Source: Lachnospiraceae bacterium (GTDB lineage Bacteria > Bacillota > Clostridia > Lachnospirales > Lachnospiraceae). Taken from it: 64,000 nt of DNA. The notes beneath the pieces are model-generated. The model did no database searches. It saw only the letters and a list, made by a program, of their open reading frames with translations, and had not been told where the DNA came from. Below, in pieces: positions 45,652 through 56,356 of the stretch. The stretch lies in assembly GCA_004552595.1 (NCBI GenBank), contig SFNX01000005.1, positions 51,608 to 115,607 of the forward strand, given 5' to 3'. Position 1 is the stretch's first letter; the number at the start of each line of letters is the position of its first letter. The position numbers and the translations under genes were made by a program.

Positions 45652-45771
45652 GTGAAAACTCCTTTCAGTGTTTTATTTTATTTTTTATGCAGTTGCTTAT
45701 ATAGCAAACGCAAAATGACCAATTAGTATTTTCTCACAAATATATACAAAAATCTAGTAATATAGCGCAAA

Positions 45772-46440
45772 TTATTGATTGCGAATTACAATATCTCCTT
45801 GTTTTTTATATATGCTGTTTTCTTTTATTACACCTCTTACGCATGAGCATGGATACACACTTACATTCTTACCAAGAACTGTTCCCGGATTAAGGACGCT
45901 GTTACAGCCTACTTCAACATTGTCGCCAAGCATTGCTCCAACCTTTTTACGGTTTGTTTCAATTGTTTTATCACCGCTTTTAATTATTACATTAAGCTTA
46001 TCGGATTTAACATTTGAAGTAATCGAACCTGCTCCCATGTGAGCCTTATATCCAAGAATTGAATCGCCCACATAATTGTAGTGAGGAACCTGCACTTTAT
46101 TAAATAGAATTACATTTTTAAGCTCTGTTGAATTACCAACAACAGCATCTTCACCAACTATTGCAGAACCTCTTATAAATGCACAGTGTCTTATTTCTGC
46201 ACCCCTACATACAATTAATGGTCCGTTAAGACATGAAGACTTGGCAACTTTAGCTTCCTTATGTATAAAAATATCTTCTCCGATTTTGTCGTATTCACTT
46301 AAATCAAGAGTTTTTGAAAGTGAAACAATATAATCACTTATTCCGCCAAGTGCTTCCCACGGATACTCAAACTGTTTTAAATAATCAGCTGCTATTGTTT
46401 CGTTAAGATCATATAAATTAATAATTTTTGCTTCATTCAT
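45772..46440 (-). CDS. left-handed beta-helix (hexapeptide) protein, sugar-nucleotide acyl/nucleotidyltransferase-like
   Basis: A 222-residue protein built mostly of hexapeptide repeats (IFIHKEAKVAKSSCLNGPLIV, AFIRGSAIVGEDAVVGNSTELKN, SILGYKAHMGAGSITSNVKSD). It resembles the C-terminal acyltransferase half of GlmU but lacks the pyrophosphorylase domain. Database names such as UDP-N-acetylglucosamine pyrophosphorylase would overstate it. It follows topB by nine bases. Substrate unknown. Confidence 0.85.
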   Translation of the reverse strand: MNEAKIINLYDLNETIAADYLKQFEYPWEALGGISDYIVSLSKTLDLSEYDKIGEDIFIHKEAKVAKSSCLNGPLIVCRGAEIRHCAFIRGSAIVGEDAVVGNSTELKNVILFNKVQVPHYNYVGDSILGYKAHMGAGSITSNVKSDKLNVIIKSGDKTIETNRKKVGAMLGDNVEVGCNSVLNPGTVLGKNVSVYPCSCVRGVIKENSIYKKQGDIVIRNQ

Positions 46441-46449
46441 ATTAATACC

Positions 46450-48528
46450 TTACCCAGTCTTTTTATTTGAATTTTTAGATGTCGATTTCTTCGTGCTCTT
46501 ATAGTATTTTGAAGCCTCGTTATATTTTGCATATAATGCATTTTGATTGTTAAGACCTCTCACAAGTTCTGTTCTTCTTGCAACGTAATCATAAAGCTTT
46601 TCACGATATTCATCATATGAAGTAGTGCCCTCGGCCACCTGATTAAGTCCTTTCTCCCAACTTGCCGTAAGTCTTGGGTCAAGAAGCGGACGTATTGAAT
46701 TGTCAACAACATCGTATATCATTTCACCAAGAAGCTTTGGCGTAATAACCTGCGTCTTGGCATTATTATTAAGATAACCCTTTAAGCAGAGTTTCTCAAG
46801 AATTCCTGACCTTGTCGCAGGTGTTCCTATTCCGCTACCCTTAAGTAAAGCCCTTAAGTCTTCGTTATCATCAATCTGCTGACCGGCATTCTCCATTGCC
46901 TTCATAAGCGTTCCTGATGTGTAACGTTTTGGTGGTGATGTTTCACCCTCTTTTATATCGTATTTTTGCGAATATAAAGTATCACCTTTATTAAGTGAAT
47001 CAAAAAGCTTTAAGAACTCAGCATCAACTTTTATTTCATCATTGTCTTTTTCTTTATCAGAAGCATCATCATCTGATGATACATTTGAACTTAAATCTTT
47101 TTTCTTTGAAAAAGAATAAGTTGTAGCTTTCAAATAGCCCTCATTAGTTAACACTTTAAAATTTGCAAAGAAGCTTTCGTTCCCTGCTTTTACACATACC
47201 GAAACTTTTTCATATTCACTTGGCGGATAAAATATTGAAAGAAATCTTCTTACAATAATTTCATATACCTTTTGAATTGTCTCATGTAATGACGTTAAAG
47301 CCTCAATTCCCTGACCTGTAGGTATTACAGCATAGTGGTCAGTGATTGCCTTATCATTGACATATTTTGTCTTATCTATATTTTTGTATGAACCATTTGA
47401 TAATATTTCATCTGCAAGATCTTTTACAAGAGGATAATTCTTAAGCCCGTTTATGTTTTTATATATTTCTTTTGCAACTGCTGATGATAAAACTCTTGCA
47501 TCGGTTCTTGGATATGTAACCAACTTTCTTTCATATAAAGTCTGAATTGCTTCAAGTGTTTTATCCGGACTGATTTTAAAAAGCTTTGAACACTCCTCTT
47601 GTAAATCTGTAAGATTATATAAAAACGGCGGATTCTTAAGCTCTTTTTTCTTATCCTTTGATTTAAGAGTAACTTCTCTTGGAAGAAGGTTAATCATATT
47701 CTCAGCATCTTCTTTTTTCTTAAAACCTTTTTCAGAATAAAGAAGAGGTGACTCAAAATAGTCAGAACCTTTTACTGCCTTAAATTCAGCAGGAAAGCTT
47801 ACTGCATCTATATTATCGTCAAGTGCTATTGAGGCTATCACCTTATAAAATGGCGTCTTTACAAAGTTTCTTATCTCTCGTTCTCTTGATACGACCATAC
47901 CAAGAACACAAGTCATTACACGTCCTACTGCAATTGTAACCTTATCATCATTTAGAAAATTTTTAATTGACTGGGAATACTTAAGTGCAAGAGCACGTGA
48001 AAAATTTATACCCATAAGGTAGTCTTCCATTGCTCTTAAATATGCCGCATCAGAAAGACTATCATACTCACTTAAATCCTTAGCTTCTTTAATACCGCGA
48101 ATTATTTCTTCATCGGTCTGAGAGTCAATCCATACTCTCTTACGTACCTTTCCTTTCACATCTGCCTGCATTTCAACAAGCCTGTAAATATATTCTCCCT
48201 CACGTCCCGAGTCAGTACAAACATAAATAGTATCAACATCTTCGCGGTTTAATAATTTGCTTACAATATTAAACTGCTCCTTTGCACTTGAAATTACTTC
48301 ATATAAATATTTTTCAGGCAAAAAAGGAAGTGTTGCAAACGACCACTTCTTGTACTTCTCATCATATGCATCAGGATAAGACATAGTCACAAGATGTCCG
48401 ACGCACCATGTGATTATTGTATTTTCCGATTCCATATATCCGTTATGATTTTGTGTTTTAAGCTTAAGAGCCGCTGCAAACTGTCTTGCAACCGAAGGCT
48501 TCTCAGCGATAAATACTGTTTTTCCCAT
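46450..48528 (-). CDS. topB: DNA topoisomerase III
   Basis: A 692-residue type IA topoisomerase. TOPRIM domain: MGKTVFIAEKPSVARQFA and VCTDSGREGEYIYRL (Mg acids). The catalytic Tyr is in LVTYPRTDAR, with the RYTSGTLMKAMENAG and GIGTPATRSGILEKL regions after it. No C-terminal zinc fingers are seen; the tail is Ser/Lys-rich. Its start touches the stop of the ATPase-like gene. Confidence 0.95.
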   Translation of the reverse strand: MGKTVFIAEKPSVARQFAAALKLKTQNHNGYMESENTIITWCVGHLVTMSYPDAYDEKYKKWSFATLPFLPEKYLYEVISSAKEQFNIVSKLLNREDVDTIYVCTDSGREGEYIYRLVEMQADVKGKVRKRVWIDSQTDEEIIRGIKEAKDLSEYDSLSDAAYLRAMEDYLMGINFSRALALKYSQSIKNFLNDDKVTIAVGRVMTCVLGMVVSREREIRNFVKTPFYKVIASIALDDNIDAVSFPAEFKAVKGSDYFESPLLYSEKGFKKKEDAENMINLLPREVTLKSKDKKKELKNPPFLYNLTDLQEECSKLFKISPDKTLEAIQTLYERKLVTYPRTDARVLSSAVAKEIYKNINGLKNYPLVKDLADEILSNGSYKNIDKTKYVNDKAITDHYAVIPTGQGIEALTSLHETIQKVYEIIVRRFLSIFYPPSEYEKVSVCVKAGNESFFANFKVLTNEGYLKATTYSFSKKKDLSSNVSSDDDASDKEKDNDEIKVDAEFLKLFDSLNKGDTLYSQKYDIKEGETSPPKRYTSGTLMKAMENAGQQIDDNEDLRALLKGSGIGTPATRSGILEKLCLKGYLNNNAKTQVITPKLLGEMIYDVVDNSIRPLLDPRLTASWEKGLNQVAEGTTSYDEYREKLYDYVARRTELVRGLNNQNALYAKYNEASKYYKSTKKSTSKNSNKKTG

Positions 48529-49896
48529 TTACAACATAGATAAATCAATTAAAAACAAATCATCTGAGCTTTCTGCTATATATAGTAATCTTTCATCAAA
48601 GCCCTTTTTTGAAAACAAATAATAATAATCTCCGGAAAGCTTTGCCTGTTTAACCATAAATTTCAGCCATTCAAAATCTTCATATGAAATATTGTCTTTC
48701 TCATATTCGCAAAGACAAATTATATTTCTGTCTTCATTATCGGAAAGTACTATGTCAATATTTCCAAGCTTTCCTATCCATGTACCAAAGCTTTCTGCCT
48801 TAATCGGAAGTTTTTCCATTTTATTAAGGATCGACATATATTCAAAGCATACTTTTTTAAATGCATACTTTGCAAAATCACACAGATACGGTTCAATTCG
48901 TGTCTTATAGAATTTCTCCTTATCGGACAAAAGAAGCTCTGATAAATTAGGATATATAAATCTGTAAAAGAACAACATTAACCCATCTTTTATTGAATAT
49001 ACGCCTTTAACTGTATTCTCCTTACCAAGAGTGTCAAAAGACTCGATTTTCTCAATAAGGTTATGCTCCATAAGATTGCTTAAATAGACGCTGATTTTTG
49101 ATCTTTCATAACCGGTAGCTTTATGAAGATCACTTAATTTATTGTTCCCCTTAGCAATGTTAATAAGAATAGTATTATAGACACTGTGCTCTCTTAATTC
49201 AGGTGGAAGAATATTCATTCCCTTTTTATATAGTACGCCCTCTTCTGAAAGTAATGTGTCAATAATATTTTGTTTAAGAGTAGTATTGTTGTTAAAAGCA
49301 AGAATTCTTTTACTCTTTCCTGAAAGTATAGCATATGAGACAATAAGCTCTTCTTTGGAAAATCTGCTAAAGTGCCTCATTAAGTCAATAAATGTAAGTT
49401 CATTCAGCTTAATAATGCCCGCAATTTCATATGCCGTTTCCTTAAGCTTTTCAACCATTTGATTTTCAACAAAAAATGCATTTGATGATAAAAGAATAAA
49501 GAGAACAGGCTGATTGCCCCATTTATTATTAATACATTTAAGTATTTCAACAACTAATTCATTGGAATATTTAATAATATGCTGGAATTCATCAATAACT
49601 ACGACACGCTTTTCGCACTTCGCTTCCATCATTGCCTTTAGCGCACCATAATACCCCGGTTCGGTAATTACAGATTTTATTAATTGCTTGTTGATGGAAT
49701 TTCGAAACTGATTAATCTGTTCATCACTTGAAAGCTGAAGTGCTCTATAATAAAAGAATTCCTTATCGCGTAAGAAATCCTTTATTATTTCGTGAATATC
49801 ACTATCCGAATCAGAATAAAAAACGACAACCTGATTCTCATTTGAATTGTATAGCTTTGAAAGATTTGCAAGCTGATTTTTTCTATTAAAAGTCAT
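48529..49896 (-). CDS. DUF234-type ATPase relative with degenerate P-loop
   Basis: A 455-residue protein with the plan of archaeal-type ATPases: N-terminal AAA-like domain, winged helix (~235-300: LHKATGYERSKISVYLSNLMEHNLI) and a C-terminal nuclease-like DUF234 domain. Walker B is clear (VVVIDEFQHI), but where Walker A should be the sequence is VVVFYSDSDSDIHEIIKDFL with no GxxxxGKS/T. The C-terminal nuclease centre also looks altered (GNIDIVL, CLCEYEK). ATP hydrolysis is therefore doubtful. It is adjacent to topB, with which it may be cotranscribed. Confidence 0.85.
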   Translation of the reverse strand: MTFNRKNQLANLSKLYNSNENQVVVFYSDSDSDIHEIIKDFLRDKEFFYYRALQLSSDEQINQFRNSINKQLIKSVITEPGYYGALKAMMEAKCEKRVVVIDEFQHIIKYSNELVVEILKCINNKWGNQPVLFILLSSNAFFVENQMVEKLKETAYEIAGIIKLNELTFIDLMRHFSRFSKEELIVSYAILSGKSKRILAFNNNTTLKQNIIDTLLSEEGVLYKKGMNILPPELREHSVYNTILINIAKGNNKLSDLHKATGYERSKISVYLSNLMEHNLIEKIESFDTLGKENTVKGVYSIKDGLMLFFYRFIYPNLSELLLSDKEKFYKTRIEPYLCDFAKYAFKKVCFEYMSILNKMEKLPIKAESFGTWIGKLGNIDIVLSDNEDRNIICLCEYEKDNISYEDFEWLKFMVKQAKLSGDYYYLFSKKGFDERLLYIAESSDDLFLIDLSML

Positions 49897-49904
49897 ATCA
49901 AATA

Positions 49905-51644
49905 CTATGGCATCTGTCTAATAATAATTTTTTCAAATTCAGATTTCTTAACAGGTTTTGAAAGTAAAAATCCCTGGATAAGATCACAACCCATGTCCTT
50001 AAGACAATCAAGCTGTTCTTTATGCTCAACTCCTTCAGCTACTGTTTCAAGGTCAAGTTTTTTGACCATGTCAACGACTGAACCTGTAATATTTGCTGTC
50101 TTATTATTGATACATATATCATCAATAAAAGACTTATCAATCTTAAGTGTTGTAATCGGGAGTTCTCTTAAATAGCTGAGTGAAGAAAATCCTGTACCGA
50201 AGTCATCAAGCGAAACCCTGATTCCAAGCTGACTGAGAATTCTTAATGTTTCAATCATTGTGTCAAAGTCATTGATTAATACTGACTCTGTAATTTCAAG
50301 CTCAATGAGTCCCGGATCAACCTCATAATAATCAATAAGCTTTTGGAGATTATCAATGAAATCGGATCTCTGAAGCTGTATAGCTGAAACATTTATCGAA
50401 ATAATATAGTTGGCACGGTACTTAACTTTCCACTCATGAATACTCTTAAATACTTCTCTGAATACAAAATTACCTATTTCAATAATTGTTCCGTTCTTCT
50501 CGGCAAGCGGAATAAAATCAAGCGGCCTATATACTACATTTTCATTTTCATCAAGCCATCTGATTAAAGCCTCTGCGCCTCTTAACGCACCTGTATTAGC
50601 ATCATACTGCGGCTGGAAGTAAACTGAAAGCTCATTATTTAAAATAGCATCATTTAATTTGTTTTCAAGAACTATTTCTTCCTGATATACTTTTAATATT
50701 TCATCACTGAAATATGAAATTGAACCCTTTTCATGCTGCTTTGATGCATAAAGAACAATTTCTGCATTTTTAATTAATTCTAAAGCATCATGTCCACAGC
50801 CGGGATATTCGCAAACACCTGCTGATACAGATATAGTAACTTCTGCTTTATTTGTAAGAATAAATGGCTTTTTAACACGGTCTCTGATTGTTTTAAATAT
50901 CATATCGGAACAATTCTTGCCGCAAGGGTCAAATATTGCAATCGCAAAAACATCAGAACCGTATCTTCCGACTTTAATCTTATCAGTAGATAAGCTCTTA
51001 ATAAATAGAGCAAGACTCTGAACAAGCTCATCACCGTATACTAAACCAAGCGAATCATTGATTTTCTTAAAGTTATCAATGTCCACAAGCATGAGTTCAA
51101 CACTGGTATTTTCTTTACTTGCCTTTTCAAGTAAATCTCTTAATACAGTAAAGAAATGATTTCTGTTATAAAGGCTTGTAAGAACATCATAATATGCATA
51201 ATATTCAAGCTCTTCAGACTTTTTCTTAATTTGTGTAATATCTTCGACACTTATAAGCTTTTCAATAAATTTGCCGTTATTGTCCTTAAAAAAGATTCGT
51301 CTGGCACTTATACACTTTTTACTTTTTTTCGATGTAAACTCAATTGATGCGCTTAATGAATCGTTAATTGACGGAAATGAGTTTAAGAAATCCCTTACCT
51401 TTTTCTGATCTTCATCACATACAAATGAAATGAGGTAGTTCTCATCATAAGGTTGTCTTGTTAAGTTTTCGCCAACAAGTTTATCCCATGCACCAAACAT
51501 CTCTATTCGATGTTCGTTTTTTAAATCAAAATAAATGTAAGCAGCACCGCTGAACTCACAAGCAAGCTTATAAACATGCTCGGAGTTCATCAATCGTTCA
51601 TTGATTGCTGTTAATAAATCGATTTGGTACTGAGTATCTTCCAT
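49905..51644 (-). CDS. GGDEF-EAL protein, probable c-di-GMP phosphodiesterase
   Basis: A 579-residue cytosolic signalling protein with a PAS-like N-terminus (~1-150), GGDEF domain (~155-320) and EAL domain (~325-575). The cyclase motif is lost: GRYGSDVF replaces GGDEF. EAL residues are intact (EALIRW, ELEITES, DDFGTGFSSL, LKIDKSFIDDI, VAEGVEH, QGFLLSKP), so it should break down c-di-GMP, with the GGDEF part perhaps sensing GTP. No membrane helices. Confidence 0.93.
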   Translation of the reverse strand: MEDTQYQIDLLTAINERLMNSEHVYKLACEFSGAAYIYFDLKNEHRIEMFGAWDKLVGENLTRQPYDENYLISFVCDEDQKKVRDFLNSFPSINDSLSASIEFTSKKSKKCISARRIFFKDNNGKFIEKLISVEDITQIKKKSEELEYYAYYDVLTSLYNRNHFFTVLRDLLEKASKENTSVELMLVDIDNFKKINDSLGLVYGDELVQSLALFIKSLSTDKIKVGRYGSDVFAIAIFDPCGKNCSDMIFKTIRDRVKKPFILTNKAEVTISVSAGVCEYPGCGHDALELIKNAEIVLYASKQHEKGSISYFSDEILKVYQEEIVLENKLNDAILNNELSVYFQPQYDANTGALRGAEALIRWLDENENVVYRPLDFIPLAEKNGTIIEIGNFVFREVFKSIHEWKVKYRANYIISINVSAIQLQRSDFIDNLQKLIDYYEVDPGLIELEITESVLINDFDTMIETLRILSQLGIRVSLDDFGTGFSSLSYLRELPITTLKIDKSFIDDICINNKTANITGSVVDMVKKLDLETVAEGVEHKEQLDCLKDMGCDLIQGFLLSKPVKKSEFEKIIIRQMP

Positions 51645-51658
51645 TTAGTATTTCCTGA

Positions 51659-52741
51659 TTATTTCTTATTGATAAATCCTTTTGCCTTGAGAAGTTCTGC
51701 GCAAAGTACTGCTCCACCTGCGGCTCCTCTTACAGTATTGTGTGAAAGACCGACAAATTTGTAATCATAGATTGTATCTTCCCTTAATCTGCCGATTGAA
51801 ATTCCCATTCCATTTTCATAATCCACATCAAGCTTAACCTGAGGACGATTATCCTCTTCCATGTACTGAATAAACTGTTTAGGTGCAGAAGGAAGCTTTA
51901 ATTCCTGTGGAACACCGCTGTAGTTAACAAGCTTTTCAATAAGCTGCTCTTTTGTAGGCTTTTTATTGAATTTAACAAATACAGCTGCAGTATGTCCGTT
52001 AAGAACAGGAACTCTTATGCACTGGCTTGAAATCTTAGGAAGTGAAGCCTTTACAATTTCATCACCTTCAACTGTACCGTAAACCTTTAATGGCTCCTGC
52101 TCTGACTTTTCTTCTTCACCACCAATATATGGAATAATATTTTCAACCATCTCCGGCCAGTCTTTAAAAGTCTTACCTGCGCCTGAAATTGCCTGATATG
52201 TTGTTGCAATTACTTCATATGGCTCAAATTCTCTCCATGCATATAATACAGGAGCATAAGACTGTATTGAGCAGTTAGGTTTAACAGCAATGAAACCTCT
52301 TTTTGTTCCAAGTCTCTTCTTCTGAGCCTCAATAATATCAGTATGCTGTGGATTTATCTCAGGAATAATCATTGGAACATCTTTTGTCCATCTGTGAGCT
52401 GAATTGTTAGAAACTACAGGAGTTTCTGTCTTAGCATATGCTTCTTCAATTGCTCTTATTTCATCCTTAGTCATATCAACAGCCGAGAAAACAAAATCAA
52501 CCTTTGATGCTACGTTCTCAACTTCATTAACATTCATAACAATAAGCTTTTTAACTGCTTCAGGCATTGGAGTTGTCATTTTCCATCTGTCACCTACAGC
52601 TTCCTCATATGTCTTGCCTGCTGAACGTGGTGATGCTGCCACACACACTACTTCAAACCATGGATGATTTTCAAGCAATGAAATAAAGCGCTGTCCTACC
52701 ATTCCGGTAGCACCTAAAATACCTACTTTTAATTTTTCCAT
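51659..52741 (-). CDS. asd: aspartate-semialdehyde dehydrogenase
   Basis: A 360-residue NADPH enzyme making aspartate semialdehyde, the branch point to lysine/diaminopimelate, threonine and methionine. The N-terminus GILGATGMVGQRFISLLENHP, the catalytic Cys in KPNCSIQSY, ISGAGKTF and the His in RVPVLNGHTAAV are seen. The length and motifs fit the archaeal/fungal-type family. It is adjacent to argH (18 bases). Confidence 0.96.
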   Translation of the reverse strand: MEKLKVGILGATGMVGQRFISLLENHPWFEVVCVAASPRSAGKTYEEAVGDRWKMTTPMPEAVKKLIVMNVNEVENVASKVDFVFSAVDMTKDEIRAIEEAYAKTETPVVSNNSAHRWTKDVPMIIPEINPQHTDIIEAQKKRLGTKRGFIAVKPNCSIQSYAPVLYAWREFEPYEVIATTYQAISGAGKTFKDWPEMVENIIPYIGGEEEKSEQEPLKVYGTVEGDEIVKASLPKISSQCIRVPVLNGHTAAVFVKFNKKPTKEQLIEKLVNYSGVPQELKLPSAPKQFIQYMEEDNRPQVKLDVDYENGMGISIGRLREDTIYDYKFVGLSHNTVRGAAGGAVLCAELLKAKGFINKK

Positions 52742-52759
52742 AATATTCTCCTCTTTTAA

Positions 52760-54145
<1,386 letters not shown>

Positions 54146-54188
54146 TTTTTCCTCTTTCTCAATTTGATATGATAATTTGAAAATAAAA

Positions 54189-54261
<73 letters not shown>

Positions 54262-54263
54262 AT

Positions 54264-54287
54264 TTCGTTCTTATGATTAAGAACGAA
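54264..54287. repeat. perfect hairpin immediately upstream of tRNA-Thr
   Basis: TTCGTTCTTA (54264-54273) pairs with TAAGAACGAA (54278-54287) over 10 bp with a four-base loop, two bases from the tRNA 5' end. A second small stem (CGTAA/TTACG, 54292-54305) follows. No T-run is present. It may be a processing or termination signal for the upstream membrane-protein unit. Confidence 0.6.
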
Positions 54288-54331
54288 GAAACCGTAAGCA
54301 ATTACGATAATATATAATAACCTAAATCCTA

Positions 54332-56356
54332 TTAAAAATCAAAGTCATCTTTATCGCTACTGTCAAAATCAAAATCAACAGGTTTTTTATTCGAAGGAGC
54401 AGGTCCCTTAAGTGGATTAGGAAGCGGCTCACCCGGTTTTATTTTATCAAGTGGCTTTGATTCTTTCTTTCTGAATATAAAGCCTTCCGGCTTTACAGGT
54501 TCTTTTATTGGTTCACTTTCCTTAATGTCTGTTTTGTCAGATAGATTAATACTTAAATCAGATTCCTTAGAATGGTTTTCACTCTGCTTATTAGAATCAT
54601 TTTCACTCTGTTCATTTAAGTAATCATCTGCAAGAACAGGTTTTACAACATCAACAGGTCTTGTTGCCGGAATTGTCTTAACTTCATGAACAGGTTTAAC
54701 TAAAATCTTCTCATCAGGCTCATCAAAGTATTCAACGTCCTGACTTTTGAAGTCATATTCGCCTTCTTCGTTAATTCCGGTCTTAATAACTGTGGCGGCA
54801 ATTGGACTGTTTGCACGATTAGCTCTTTCTTCAAGCTTAATCTGTCTGTAAAGATCTTCATCTTCACCGATAAATATAAGAGCTCTTGCCCTTCTTAAAT
54901 AAATATCATTTTCTTCTTTGTCTTCTTCTTTTTCTTCTGATGATTCGCTTTCTTCTACAAGCATATTCTCTTGTCTTATTGCTTCATTTGTCAGCATAAG
55001 CGCAACGTTCGGGTGATGGTTAAAATACATATAATACGATGTAGTTGACCCAATAATAATAAGCACGGTAATGAAATACAAATAACTGACATCATTCATG
55101 CCACCAAGAAGCTGACCAAAGAAAAGTGCAATCATAACAGAATATAACGGTAATATTTTGTCATAGGTTACACGAATTATGTAAACTATACACAGTACGC
55201 ATAAAATAAGAACAAAAAGGTAAATAAACTGATCAAGTACATTAAGCCAGAGTGCCTGATCTGAGGATACTACACCTCCATTTGCATTTGATAAAAAATA
55301 CGAATTATCATCAAGGAACTTATTCGGATTATTAAGTCTTGCAGTCACAGTACTAAACATACTTGATAAACTGAATTCCGCTTCGTTTACTCTTATTACA
55401 GATGGTACAAAGCACAATAAATAGCCTTTTAGAGTATCAAAAAAGCTGACACCTATCATAAGTGATTTTAAAATCAGAGATATTATTACTTCTATTATTG
55501 AAATAATAAGCGGAATTACCGACGTAATTACGTTTTGTCTTTTTGCTGAAAATACCCAGATAGTTAAAGTAATAAAACCAAGTAATATAACAGGTTCTGA
55601 GCTTATTGCTATTCCTGAAAATACTCCGCATAAAAGTGCAACAACCCTTGCAAAAGCAGGCTTTCTAAAACGTTTATAAATCAAAAGCAAATATAAATAC
55701 AACGAGACAGAGAATGCAGCCGATACAAATAATTCCGAATTATATGAATATACAAGGTATCCGTTGTTAGGCATAAAGAGCATTATAAGCAATGCAAGAA
55801 CCGAGCAGGCCTCCGTAGATATCAATCTTACGGATAAAAATACAAAAAGTGCAGAAACTATCAGCATTGAAATATTTACTACAATATATACTCCTTCATT
55901 AAGCCCTGCCAATGAAAAAATATTAGAAAGAAAATAAGCATATACAAAATCTGCCGGATAAGCAATGATATGCGAAAAAACATTTTTAGCCTGGTCAAGC
56001 TGACCGTTAACGATATATCTGGCTGAATTGTACAGAGGTGATTCACTTGGTGAAACGGATGAAGTATATCGTAATCTTAAAAAAACAAACAATGCAAATA
56101 AGCCGATAACACCGATAACCTTTAACACTGAAAGTATAGGTGATACCTCTGAGTTATTTTTAAATGTCAGAATTCTAACAAAAAGCGTAATAAAAATAAA
56201 CACTAAAATCAGGACAACTCCATAGATTATTACGTTGAAGAATCCATTATTTTGTGTAAGTATCTGCTCATATACGGTAATAAATGTAATATAAGCAAGT
56301 ATTAACATTGATATTACAACATTTATCAGAAATGTCGCATTCTTCTTAGTATGCAT
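54332..56356 (-). CDS. polytopic membrane protein with long acidic cytoplasmic tail
   Basis: A 674-residue protein. The first ~450 residues hold about twelve membrane segments, with SPSESPLYNSARYIVNGQ after the third helix, a layout like GT-C glycosyltransferases (PMT/ArnT-like), though no catalytic motif is certain. The last ~220 residues are hydrophilic and probably disordered (SEEKEEDKEENDIYLRRARAL, many Pro/Lys/Glu), ending in repeated Asp-Phe (DFDFDSSDKDDFDF). It overlaps the CFI-box gene by 11 bases, so the two are probably translated together. Function unknown. Confidence 0.82.
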   Translation of the reverse strand: MHTKKNATFLINVVISMLILAYITFITVYEQILTQNNGFFNVIIYGVVLILVFIFITLFVRILTFKNNSEVSPILSVLKVIGVIGLFALFVFLRLRYTSSVSPSESPLYNSARYIVNGQLDQAKNVFSHIIAYPADFVYAYFLSNIFSLAGLNEGVYIVVNISMLIVSALFVFLSVRLISTEACSVLALLIMLFMPNNGYLVYSYNSELFVSAAFSVSLYLYLLLIYKRFRKPAFARVVALLCGVFSGIAISSEPVILLGFITLTIWVFSAKRQNVITSVIPLIISIIEVIISLILKSLMIGVSFFDTLKGYLLCFVPSVIRVNEAEFSLSSMFSTVTARLNNPNKFLDDNSYFLSNANGGVVSSDQALWLNVLDQFIYLFVLILCVLCIVYIIRVTYDKILPLYSVMIALFFGQLLGGMNDVSYLYFITVLIIIGSTTSYYMYFNHHPNVALMLTNEAIRQENMLVEESESSEEKEEDKEENDIYLRRARALIFIGEDEDLYRQIKLEERANRANSPIAATVIKTGINEEGEYDFKSQDVEYFDEPDEKILVKPVHEVKTIPATRPVDVVKPVLADDYLNEQSENDSNKQSENHSKESDLSINLSDKTDIKESEPIKEPVKPEGFIFRKKESKPLDKIKPGEPLPNPLKGPAPSNKKPVDFDFDSSDKDDFDF

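Noticed and set aside
45690..45710. TTGCT-N5-AGCAA inverted repeat upstream of the NifU-like gene as an operator
   Set aside because: Arms of five bases in A/T-rich DNA are easily random, and no good promoter hexamers are placed around it.
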